A stretch of 32,809 nucleotides of DNA from NCBI RefSeq assembly GCF_028287845.1, contig NZ_JAQBOW010000142.1:1-32809 (forward strand). Reading direction: 5' to 3'. Position 1 is the stretch's first letter. Each line of letters begins with the position of its first letter. The DNA comes from Mucilaginibacter sp. (GTDB lineage: Bacteria > Bacteroidota > Bacteroidia > Sphingobacteriales > Sphingobacteriaceae). Positions 1 through 6,632 of the stretch are shown one piece after another. A program made the position numbers and the translations under genes. The notes beneath the pieces are model-generated. The model saw only the letters and a program-made list of their open reading frames with translations. It was not told the origin of the DNA and ran no database searches.

Positions 1-2
1 CA

Positions 3-149
3 ATTACCTCCACTCTTAAAATAGACATTAGAGAAAAAAGTGCATGGATTGTTAATATTGAAGATGCCGAACAATTTTTTGTGTTAAGAGTAGTAGATGG
101 TGCTATGGATGTCTTAGATAAAATAAATAAACAAGGGTCAATAAATTGA
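3..149 (+). CDS. C-terminal end of an unknown protein (5' truncated by window edge)
   Basis: An open frame enters from the left edge and gives 48 residues before a TGA stop, ending in DKINKQGSIN. No domain is recognisable in so short a tail. The charged, non-repetitive composition and the terminator that starts inside its last codons support a real gene end. The function cannot be named from what is here. Confidence 0.5.
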   Translation: MTSTLKIDIREKSAWIVNIEDAEQFFVLRVVDGAMDVLDKINKQGSIN

Positions 150-178
150 TTTAATTTAAAATAGAACCTTGTTTTTTT
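129..178 (+). terminator. Rho-independent terminator of the truncated gene
   Basis: AAACAAGG (129-136) pairs with CCTTGTTT (167-174) and the right arm runs into a stretch of seven T. An inner AAATT/AATTT pairing may shorten the loop. The left arm overlaps the last codons of the preceding gene. Confidence 0.5.
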
Positions 179-539
179 ACTTTTGATAATAAAAATGCAT
201 GAATAATTATTGGTTGACAACCAAACCACGTGCGTATAAAACAGACCAATCATTGTGAGCGTCCGCGCTTACCTCCTTCATCAATCTATGATCAGGGTTT
301 TGTTAGCTCGCCATTAAGCATTGGCCAATATTGTCATCCGGAAATGCCCGCTATCCGTAGTTGGAAACTACGGATTACTATGCCCTGTGAGGGCTGACTA
401 ATAGCCAACCCTCATTTTAAATTTGATTGAACCAATCCGGGAAAGTGAATATATATTATTTTTGTTGCCAAGATAGGAAATATGGCGTGGATTAATTAAC
501 GCATGGCATACTTGAACTTAACGGGAATGATTAAGATAT
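150..539. other. Intergenic region with two hairpins and a possible gene scrap
   Basis: No intact gene is seen. ATCCGTAG (353-360) and CTACGGAT (368-375) form a perfect 8-bp hairpin. TGAGGG (388-393) and CCCTCA (409-414), helped by GCT/AGC, form a second one followed by TTTT. On the minus strand 300-207 there is a short coding-looking frame with a TAA stop that could be a gene remnant. No clear promoter for the gene at 540 was found. Confidence 0.4.
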
Positions 540-1325
540 ATGAGCGAACTCACAGATAAGTATAAAGGGAAGATTGTTGTTGTTACAGGCGGGTCAAAAG
601 GAATCGGTCTGGCGTGTGCTAAACAATTCCTTGCACATGAAGCGCGCGTTTTCATCTGCTCTCGTTCACAAGCCAATATAGATCAGGCGTTAATTGAGCT
701 TCCCGGTGCGATTGGTTTTAGCGCAAACCTCTCGGATGAAAATCAGGCTAATGACTTTGTTGAACATATTTCAAAAGAGTTTGGCCCTATAGATGTTCTT
801 GTTAATTCAGCAGGTGCGGCAAAGCGCGCACCAGTAGCAGAACTCAAGCCTGCTTCCTGGCGGGCAGCAATGGATGCAAAATTTTTCTCCACAATAAATG
901 TACTTGATCCTGTTATCAAATTAATGGCCGTACGAGGCAAGGGTGTTATAATTAATATCATTGGATCTGGTGGAAGGGTTGCCAGCCCTACTCATTTAGC
1001 AGGCGGCGCAGCGAATTCGGCATTAATGCTTGCAACTGCCGGGCTTGGTAATGCATATGCGTCGTCAGGCGTCCGCGTTGTTGGCATCAATCCGGGGCTT
1101 ACAGAAACAGGTCGGGTTAGTGAGGGAATGGATGCTGAAGCACGTTTTTCAGGCATCACGGTAGTAGAAGCGATAGAGAAAGCTTTACAGAAAATCCCTA
1201 TTGGCCGTATGGCCAAGCCTGAAGAGATTGCAGATCTTGTTCTATTTCTTGGGTCTGAAAAGGCCAGTTATATTACAGGTACGACCATCAATATGGACGG
1301 AGCACAATACCCGGTTATTATATAG
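540..1325 (+). CDS. SDR-family protein lacking the catalytic Tyr/Lys
   Basis: A 261-residue classical-length short-chain dehydrogenase fold. Seen: the nucleotide-binding glycine motif TGGSKGIG at 16-23, Arg42 after beta-2 (usually a sign of NADP preference), NSAG at 89-92 (normally NNAG), Ser143, PGLTETG at 185-191 and the standard C-terminal block ending in TTINMDG. The active-site YxxxK is not there: where YxxSKAAL is expected the protein reads GGAANSAL at 155-162, so Tyr becomes Gly155 and Lys becomes Asn159. Oxidoreductase activity by the usual mechanism is therefore doubtful; it may bind nucleotide for another role or use other residues. It stands alone, with no operator of the type found further right. 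ATG 540 is chosen because the fold begins just after it. Confidence 0.85.
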   Translation: MSELTDKYKGKIVVVTGGSKGIGLACAKQFLAHEARVFICSRSQANIDQALIELPGAIGFSANLSDENQANDFVEHISKEFGPIDVLVNSAGAAKRAPVAELKPASWRAAMDAKFFSTINVLDPVIKLMAVRGKGVIINIIGSGGRVASPTHLAGGAANSALMLATAGLGNAYASSGVRVVGINPGLTETGRVSEGMDAEARFSGITVVEAIEKALQKIPIGRMAKPEEIADLVLFLGSEKASYITGTTINMDGAQYPVII

Positions 1326-1481
1326 CTATTGGGCAATTAACAATTTTTCCAAAAGGGTACTAGAACAATCGGCGAATCAGCCGGTTATTTAAAGGAATCC
1401 AAAGTGGCGAAGTGCTGAAAACCGGGCCGCACCCATTGATCCTGCGTTCTGAGTAATGGGGACCTTTAAATCATATATAAA
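1326..1481. other. Intergenic region between the SDR gene and the first regulated promoter
   Basis: No gene is supported. ACCCATT (1431-1437) and AATGGGG (1455-1461) could form a weak hairpin without a T-run, so it is not called as a terminator. Confidence 0.3.
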
Positions 1482-1499
1482 AGGTGATAAAAATCACCT
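1482..1499 (+). promoter_or_regulatory. FNR/FixK-type operator 1 (perfect palindrome)
   Basis: AGGTGATAAAAATCACCT is a perfect 7-4-7 inverted repeat with the TGAT-N4-ATCA core of FNR/FixK sites; the outer base is G where canonical TTGAT has T. Its centre lies 51.5 bp upstream of the -7 box at 1542, a class I-like position. It is the best match of seven such sites in 1.5-12.8 kb and probably drives the FMN split-barrel gene that follows. Confidence 0.7.
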
Positions 1500-1518
1500 G
1501 GCAGGTTAACAACCGTCA

Positions 1519-1549
1519 TTTGCCAGATTTAGCGCAACACTTAATTTTG
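1519..1549 (+). promoter_or_regulatory. Bacteroidota-type promoter of the split-barrel gene
   Basis: TTTG at 1519-1522 (-33 box), a 19-bp spacer and TAATTTTG at 1542-1549 (exact TAnnTTTG, -7 box) match the primary sigma-factor consensus of Bacteroidota. The start codon follows about 40 bp later. Confidence 0.7.
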
Positions 1550-1588
1550 TGTTATGGAAATCTTTTATGACTATTAAAACCAATTGTG

Positions 1589-2041
1589 ATGTTAGGTAAG
1601 CTTAATGAAACCCAGATAGAAAAACTACTAAAGGAACAGGTAATCGGAAGGATTGCCTGCCAGTCGAATGGTGAAATTTACCTTGTACCGGTCAATTATG
1701 TTTATCATGACGGTTACGTTTACAGCCATTCCGCAGCGGGAAAAAAGATTCGTATGATGCGGGAAAATCCGGAGATCTGTTTTGAAGTCGATGATATCCG
1801 CAGTGTGTTCAGTTGGCAAAGTGTAATTGCTCAAGGCACTTATGAGGAAATTACCGATATGGAAGAAAGACAACAGGCCATGCAGGGTATCATCCACCGG
1901 CTTATGCCGCTGGTCACCAGCCCGGAGGGTCATCCTTCACATGGATTCACTGAGAGCGACAGTGATGTAGGAACGACAGTAGAATTGGTGGTCTACCGGC
2001 TCAAATTAAGAGAAAAAACAGGACGGTTTGAAAAAAGCTAG
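1589..2041 (+). CDS. Pyridoxamine 5'-phosphate oxidase-like FMN-binding split-barrel protein
   Basis: A 150-residue protein of the small PNPOx-like split beta-barrel family (FMN or other flavin-type cofactor, usually a homodimer). It opens with a short helix containing LNETQIEKLL, then the first barrel strands (GRIACQSNGEIYLVPVNYVY), a segment compatible with flavin phosphate binding (HSAAGKKIRMMRENP) and the strand FEVDDI. The substrate cannot be told; relatives include flavin reductases and proteins of unknown role. It is a single-gene unit preceded by an FNR/FixK-type palindrome and a textbook promoter, so it is likely induced with the neighbouring redox genes. The ATG at 1589 is preferred over the GTG immediately before it; no Shine-Dalgarno is visible. 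Confidence 0.85.
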   Translation: MLGKLNETQIEKLLKEQVIGRIACQSNGEIYLVPVNYVYHDGYVYSHSAAGKKIRMMRENPEICFEVDDIRSVFSWQSVIAQGTYEEITDMEERQQAMQGIIHRLMPLVTSPEGHPSHGFTESDSDVGTTVELVVYRLKLREKTGRFEKS

Positions 2042-2059
2042 CCGGGCTTAAGGCCCGGC
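2031..2059 (-). terminator. Terminator for the leftward usp gene
   Basis: Read on the minus strand, GCCGGGC, a 5-base loop and GCCCGGC are followed by TAGC and six T. The T-run exists only in the leftward direction, so this ends the usp transcript; the hairpin may also slow transcription from the left. Confidence 0.75.
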
Positions 2060-2123
2060 AGTTGAACCCCCTCTGAAACACATCCTGTGCCTCAGAAGGA
2101 AACTCAAAGTTTTTTATGCGATC

Positions 2124-3008
2124 TTAAATCGCCGCACCATATTCAGGAGGAAAAACCAGTAAGGGAATGGTTACATGCCTTGCCAATTTCTGGGTATGGC
2201 TGCCTGAAAACAACCGCGCCAAAAAATGAAGTTGACGGTGAACCATCACCAGCATATCCACCTGCCCATGCTCATGCAGCCAATTAAGCCCATGATCCAC
2301 ATCCGTGCTTTTAATGTGGCGATATCGAATATTCGGATAGCTTATCTTTTTACAAAGCTCGGCCATAAAAACATCAGCCTTGTACCTATCCTCGCCCTGC
2401 TCATAGTTGTCATCCGAGATATGATTGATCTGGATCTCTGCATCCATTGTTTTGGCAAAGCAAGCCATGGTATGCAAGATATTGATATCACGTTTGTCGA
2501 GATCTGTTGCAAAGGCTATTTTTTTTAAAGGCCGGAATATATATTCCGGCGGGATCAACAATACCGGGAAGGCTGCCTTTGATATCACGTCCCAGGAGTT
2601 GCTGCCCATAAAAAAACGCTCGAGGCTACCTGCTCCGGATACGCCCATCACGACCAGCGACGCGCCATGCTTATCCAGCGCATTCCGGATAACATCACTA
2701 ACCAAGCCAACCTCGCTGGTAAAGGTAATTTCAGGCTTGAAATCATCCGGAAAAAATGCGACGTGCTCCTTCAGCCGATGTTTAAGTTTTCTTACCCCCT
2801 GCTGCAATTGTTCAGTCGTGTCTGTTTTTACGGCATCGTAGTCTTGCAGTGCCCAGGCAACCTGGTCAGAGCCCGTTGCTTCTATCGGGATCAGCATGGC
2901 ATTGCAAAGTATAATATCCGCTCTCAGCGGGGCCGCCAGGTGAAGCGCATATTGTGCGGCATTATTGGCGGTCGGTGAAAAATCAGTCGGTACTAAAATC
3001 TTTTTCAT
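2124..3008 (-). CDS. Tandem universal stress protein (UspA family)
   Basis: About 294 residues with two Usp domains in tandem. The first begins MKKILVPTDFS with Asp9 and carries a complete ATP-binding signature G-x2-G-x9-G-S (Gly122, Gly125, Gly135, Ser136). The second, starting near KKIAFATDL, ends with a degenerate version and probably does not bind nucleotide. Such tandem Usps are cytoplasmic stress proteins, often induced by low oxygen. The frame extends upstream to 3077, but the family's N-terminus is MKKILVPTDF, and the operator and -7 box lie inside that extension, so ATG 3008 is chosen. The gene is leftward, with operator 2 upstream and a terminator at 2031-2059. Confidence 0.9.
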   Translation of the reverse strand: MKKILVPTDFSPTANNAAQYALHLAAPLRADIILCNAMLIPIEATGSDQVAWALQDYDAVKTDTTEQLQQGVRKLKHRLKEHVAFFPDDFKPEITFTSEVGLVSDVIRNALDKHGASLVVMGVSGAGSLERFFMGSNSWDVISKAAFPVLLIPPEYIFRPLKKIAFATDLDKRDINILHTMACFAKTMDAEIQINHISDDNYEQGEDRYKADVFMAELCKKISYPNIRYRHIKSTDVDHGLNWLHEHGQVDMLVMVHRQLHFLARLFSGSHTQKLARHVTIPLLVFPPEYGAAI

Positions 3009-3037
3009 AACCTTAACATTTAGTGTTGATGATATGG

Positions 3038-3081
3038 CAAAAATGGCAGATACAGGTCGTAGGAAGAATGACAGCAATCAC
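3038..3081 (-). promoter_or_regulatory. FNR/FixK-type operator 2 and -7 box of the usp gene
   Basis: ATGACAGCAATCAC at 3068-3081 fits RTGAY-N4-RTCAY. On the minus strand the -7-like box CATTTTTG occupies 3045 to 3038 (one mismatch to TAnnTTTG). The operator centre is 29.5 bp upstream of the box, the same distance as in front of the RIC-like gene, and corresponds to a class II position near -42. Confidence 0.55.
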
Positions 3082-3375
3082 CCGGAGGGGTGATATTCAG
3101 CATAATATCAAATCGGCAAGCCGCTTATTTTTCAGTCGCTAAACACGTTAATTAAATAATTAGTTTATTTGGCAATTGTTTAAAATAGTTGATTTTCAGC
3201 TAATTAAGATTTAAAGTGTCCCAAGGTGTCCCAGGTGTATCACGTGTCCCTGGGACAGTTACAGTAATAACATCTATTGCGCCAAAAATGTTCTTGGTCG
3301 CCCAATAAATCCGATATCGGTTAAAGGTTGGACCGAATTATCTCTCCCGGTTTCGTTAGAGGATCACATCCGTAA
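3082..3375. other. Intergenic region between divergent usp units
   Basis: No gene is supported. The stretch contains two perfect palindromes beside the usp operator (3077-3094 and 3091-3110), an A+T-rich segment, and a cluster of phased GTGTCCC repeats (listed separately). Confidence 0.4.
3216..3257. repeat. Phased GTGTCCC repeat cluster with inverted end unit
   Basis: GTGTCCC occurs at 3216, 3226 and 3244, with a variant GTGTATC at 3235, giving steps of 9-10 bp. The last unit abuts its inverse, making the palindrome TGTCCC-T-GGGACA at 3245-3257. The spacing puts all units on one face of the helix, suggesting a protein-binding array; the protein is not known. Confidence 0.55.
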
Positions 3376-3389
3376 ATGACCAACATCAC
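3376..3389 (+). promoter_or_regulatory. FNR/FixK-type operator 3
   Basis: ATGACCAACATCAC fits RTGAY-N4-RTCAY and, with the following TTTTT, resembles operator 7 (TGAC-N4-ATCACTTTTT). Its centre is 95.5 bp before ATG 3478. A poor -7-like box, GAGTTTTA, lies 29.5 bp downstream at 3412-3419 with only four of six consensus bases. Confidence 0.45.
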
Positions 3390-3477
3390 TTTTTAACCGC
3401 CGACGATTGCGGAGTTTTACGTTCAGTAAACGATCGAAAGAAATGAAAACAAATATCCTGACGAAAAAAGATATATT

Positions 3478-3897
3478 ATGAAAACATTAACCCCCGATAC
3501 TGAGCTGGAAACCGAATTACAAGAGGTTTATATCCAGGCCACACACTGGCTGCAGGACATTTCTTTCCTCGAAACAGAAACAAATTTCTTCCGGAATATC
3601 CTCAGCCGTTACCAGCCAGAAGGTATAGTTGAGCCGCGTAAGAAAGAATTTGAATTGAAAATCCAGACCCAGGAAACCCAGCTTGCGCAAATGAAAACAA
3701 AAATTCCGCTGTTCCTCGCGTTTCTCGAACCCTATATCGGCGACTTAAAAAAAGAAATGCACTTGGATTTCCTGGACCAATACAATGCGCTGCAAAATGA
3801 GCTGGACACCCTTTTTGCAGGTTTACGCTCAACCAAAAAGGAGCTATTTGACTATACCGAATCCATCCTGTTGCCAATAAAAATCACTTTGCCCTAA
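3478..3897 (+). CDS. Hypothetical helical protein co-transcribed with UspA
   Basis: A 139-residue acidic protein, almost entirely predicted helix with heptad-like patterns (LETELQEVYIQATHWL, KEFELKIQTQETQLAQM, QYNALQNELDTLF). It has no signal peptide, membrane segment or cysteines. I do not recognise the family; a small helical bundle or coiled coil is likely. Its stop is 9 nt before the ATG of the second usp gene, so the two are almost certainly one operon under operator 3. Its role may be tied to that stress protein, but this is inference from position only. Confidence 0.75.
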   Translation: MKTLTPDTELETELQEVYIQATHWLQDISFLETETNFFRNILSRYQPEGIVEPRKKEFELKIQTQETQLAQMKTKIPLFLAFLEPYIGDLKKEMHLDFLDQYNALQNELDTLFAGLRSTKKELFDYTESILLPIKITLP

Positions 3898-3906
3898 ACG
3901 TAAAAC

Positions 3907-4752
3907 ATGAAGACCATTGCTGTATTGACCGATTTTTCTGAAAACTCCACACACGCGACCCGGGCCGCCCTACATATGGCCAAAAAAATGAAAGCGAAAG
4001 TGCTGCTATTCAGTATAAGCGCCGTCCCATCCCTAATGAAACGGGTCCCGGCAGGTGAACAGGATTTAGCTGCCGAACAAGAGCCTATTCTTTCCTGTTT
4101 CGCCCGTCGTATGGAGCAGGAACTGCTGACCAATACTTTTCCCGGTTCATTTCTACCGGAAGTGGAATTTGACAACGACAGCACAGAACCCGTAGATATC
4201 ATGACCTCCATTATGCGGAACGAAGAAATTTCGCTGATCGTTACAGCACCAGATGGAGAAAACGACCTGGCGACTTTTATCCTTAGTGATGCCTGTAGCC
4301 GCATTATCGATTGGGCAACGGTGCCCGTTCTGGTCGTTCCAGAATTTGCGCGCCTGCGTAATTATGAAAAAATAGCATTTGCTTCTCAGCTTCACGAAGA
4401 GGATATCAATTCCATTGCGGAGCTTGGCAGCCTGCTGGAAAGTTTCGCACCCGAACTGATGATAGCCCATTTGAATAGCAACCCTTTAAACACCGATATT
4501 CAGAAAGCGGAAGAAAGCCTCCATCGCGACCTGTATAAAAAACTGGATTGTGGTGGGGTATATTTCCGCAGTATCCCCGATACTGACATGCAAAAAAACT
4601 GGGACTGGCTGAAAGTCAATAAAAGAACAGACCTGCTGGCAATTGTACAGCAGCCCCGGGAGCAAATGGCGCGATTCTTTAAAAGAGGGCAAAATAAAGT
4701 TGTAACCCACCATCTTACCCTACCGGTGATGATACTTCCAAAAAGACCTTAA
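3907..4752 (+). CDS. Tandem universal stress protein, degenerate nucleotide sites
   Basis: 281 residues with the layout of two Usp domains. The first starts MKTIAVLTDFSENS, retaining the Asp9-type N-terminal motif, and ends near VPVLVVPE; the second starts at NYEKIAFASQL and ends VMILPKRP. Unlike the usp gene at 2124-3008, neither half has the G-x2-G-x9-G-S/T signature: the first reads APDGENDLATFILSDAC and the second QQPREQMARFFKRGQ. ATP binding is therefore unlikely, and a structural or partner-binding role is more plausible. Second gene of the operon with the helical protein, converging on the TIM-barrel gene across a hairpin-bearing spacer. Confidence 0.88.
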   Translation: MKTIAVLTDFSENSTHATRAALHMAKKMKAKVLLFSISAVPSLMKRVPAGEQDLAAEQEPILSCFARRMEQELLTNTFPGSFLPEVEFDNDSTEPVDIMTSIMRNEEISLIVTAPDGENDLATFILSDACSRIIDWATVPVLVVPEFARLRNYEKIAFASQLHEEDINSIAELGSLLESFAPELMIAHLNSNPLNTDIQKAEESLHRDLYKKLDCGGVYFRSIPDTDMQKNWDWLKVNKRTDLLAIVQQPREQMARFFKRGQNKVVTHHLTLPVMILPKRP

Positions 4753-4769
4753 GTGTAGTAATAGTTTAT

Positions 4770-4804
4770 GCACAGGCATCGTTCCTATAGAATGGTGCCT
4801 GTAC
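4770..4804. terminator. Hairpin between convergent genes (possible weak terminator)
   Basis: ACAGGCATCGTTC and GAATGGTGCCTGT form a 13-bp imperfect stem with a 5-base CTATA loop between two convergent stop codons. There is no T-run on either side, so it may act as an RNA-processing or pausing hairpin rather than a classical terminator. Confidence 0.4.
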
Positions 4805-4812
4805 AACTATAA

Positions 4813-6594
4813 TTAAATTTCTATGCCGAGCAGTTGTGCTTCAGCGCTTGAAAGTTCACCGAGCCAATCTTTAAATATTTGGGAAGTTTGATTGGCTGAA
4901 TCTGCAAAAAGGATATGGTAGTAACTGATACCTTCCTGCAGTTGTAATTTGAATTTTGTCAACTGTTTCCGTTTTTTATCGCTCAGTTCCCTTAACTGCG
5001 ATTGCAAGTCATGCTGCAGGTAATCTATATAAAGATTCAGCTCTTTGATAAACATGTGCGGGCGCCTTATCTTTTCAAGCAGGTCTGTTGTCCCATAAAT
5101 ATGTCTGACCATTTCCTCCAGAGTATAGATCCGTGAAAAATACGCGAGGTTTGGTCCCGGGCATATCGCGACTGCATTATTTTCACGGGGTTTAAGCATA
5201 TCATATTTGATATAAGTGGAGGCGCAAAGCCCTTCGCAAAGACAAATTTTTTCTACAACGGATTGGTATGCCTGTTCATATTCCGTTTCCGGCAGGCCGG
5301 CCGACGCTAATTGTTTCAATTTCAGTTGCTGATATTCGCGAGAAGCGGTACAGATCGGTTTTTCGGTAAATTCGGTATTCGTACATAAATATTTCTTCGT
5401 GCAGGGGCTTCCCGGACGATTGTTTTCCAGCCGCTTCAGACGTAGCGTTTCTGAGGTGCTCTTTTTGAAATTATTAAATAAGATGCCCAGCGGCGATGCG
5501 CTGCTGATGTAATAATCTTCTTGGGAGGCATGCTCTAGTTGCTGCAGAGTCCCTTTATCGACGTTAGTTACTTCGGGCACCAGCAGAAAGGGGCTGCCCC
5601 ACCCGGTAGCATCAACCTGGTAATGGTCCAGTAAAAACTTGTTTTCCAATGCGGTGCCAATCCCGCCCTGTACACTTAACTTTTGCACAGGCGCCTTGGC
5701 GCAAGCAATCCCTTTTTCAACAAGCGCCTGCCGGTATCCCATAAAAAGCTCTTCCACCATTTCCTGGCGCCTTTGCTTAAACTCTTCCAGTATCGGCCCA
5801 AGTAAAAATCCTTCGGTCGCAAAAGCATGGCCACCGCAATTAAGCCCTGATTCTACCCGAAACTCAGATACCCATATGCCTTTTTTGGCCAAAAACCTGG
5901 CCTGGATAAATGCCGAACGGAAATCGCTCACTTTCAAGATAACTTTTTTACGGAGGATACCATTTTCTGACGGATAAAAATCGGCAAACGTTTCCAGGTA
6001 ACTGTAAAGGCGGGGATTCATTCCCGCAGACATGATCACAGATGATTGCAGGTTGCTTTGCGCGAAACCCCGAAGCGCCGCCAGGGCGTCAGTGTTCAGT
6101 TCTCCACTAGGCTCTCCGGTCACCGTGTAATTCATTTTATCCACCTTGGACATAATATTTACGTCTATTGCCCCGGGTTGCATTTCGCTTCTCAGCCAAT
6201 CCTGGAAATAACTTTTTTGGATACCCTCCGTAAACTCCAGCATTAAATCATATCCTTGCCTTAGCCTCGTGTTTTCGGGTAACAGCTCGAAATACCGGCA
6301 AAGATCATTGCCAGCCTCAAATGGCATAGCCTTCAGCGCTTCAAATTGGCGGGCTACGAGCCGGTCAACCAAGTCCAGGTACAACGTAATCCGCCGGGCT
6401 CTGGCGTCTTCATCCTTTTTATAAACGGGAACGAAGTCCTCGCCGTTTAACCGGGCATGATATTGACGCATCCTTTCTATCAGTTCATCGTCTACAATGG
6501 ACATCGTGGAGGAAATGCCGTAACGGGCAACCTTTAAAGGCGTATCAATAGAGTAGCCCAACCCTAAAACAGGGATATGAAATGTGTGGCTCAT
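4813..6594 (-). CDS. Predicted FMN-type TIM-barrel protein with C-terminal cysteine clusters
   Basis: A 593-residue cytoplasmic protein that I can place only by motif. The first ~350 residues look like a nitronate monooxygenase/glutamate-synthase-type FMN barrel: IPVLGLGYSIDTP at 7-19, RVESGLNCGGHAF at 246-258 and a late glycine-rich stretch VQGGIGTALENKF (308-320) followed by GWGSPFLLVPE (331-341), where such barrels bind flavin phosphate. The C-terminal part adds seven cysteines in two groups, Cys398/404/415 and Cys451/453/457/478, compatible with iron-sulphur cluster binding. The protein ends in a charged helical region. It is the second gene of an operon with the RIC-like protein (38-nt gap), so it is likely redox-linked. 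No substrate is proposed. Confidence 0.6.
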   Translation of the reverse strand: MSHTFHIPVLGLGYSIDTPLKVARYGISSTMSIVDDELIERMRQYHARLNGEDFVPVYKKDEDARARRITLYLDLVDRLVARQFEALKAMPFEAGNDLCRYFELLPENTRLRQGYDLMLEFTEGIQKSYFQDWLRSEMQPGAIDVNIMSKVDKMNYTVTGEPSGELNTDALAALRGFAQSNLQSSVIMSAGMNPRLYSYLETFADFYPSENGILRKKVILKVSDFRSAFIQARFLAKKGIWVSEFRVESGLNCGGHAFATEGFLLGPILEEFKQRRQEMVEELFMGYRQALVEKGIACAKAPVQKLSVQGGIGTALENKFLLDHYQVDATGWGSPFLLVPEVTNVDKGTLQQLEHASQEDYYISSASPLGILFNNFKKSTSETLRLKRLENNRPGSPCTKKYLCTNTEFTEKPICTASREYQQLKLKQLASAGLPETEYEQAYQSVVEKICLCEGLCASTYIKYDMLKPRENNAVAICPGPNLAYFSRIYTLEEMVRHIYGTTDLLEKIRRPHMFIKELNLYIDYLQHDLQSQLRELSDKKRKQLTKFKLQLQEGISYYHILFADSANQTSQIFKDWLGELSSAEAQLLGIEI

Positions 6595-6632
6595 ATTATT
6601 TTAATTAGCTAAATAATTCATCAGTTGAGTAT

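Noticed and set aside
353..375. Perfect 8-bp hairpin as a terminator
   Set aside because: No T-run follows on either strand.
2087..2287. Short rightward open frame inside the usp region
   Set aside because: It lies antisense to the well-supported usp gene and has no family pattern.
3077..3110. Two perfect palindromes (ATCACCC-GGAG-GGGTGAT at 3077-3094; TGATATT-N6-AATATCA at 3091-3110) as FNR-type operators
   Set aside because: The first has its half-sites in inverted order and the second has a 6-bp spacer outside a TGATATT core; neither fits RTGAY-N4-RTCAY. The adjacent 3068-3081 site fits better and has the right distance to the -7 box. They may still be separate sites.
3216..3257. CRISPR-like array
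   Set aside because: Units are 7-9 bp with no spacers of usable length and no cas genes nearby.
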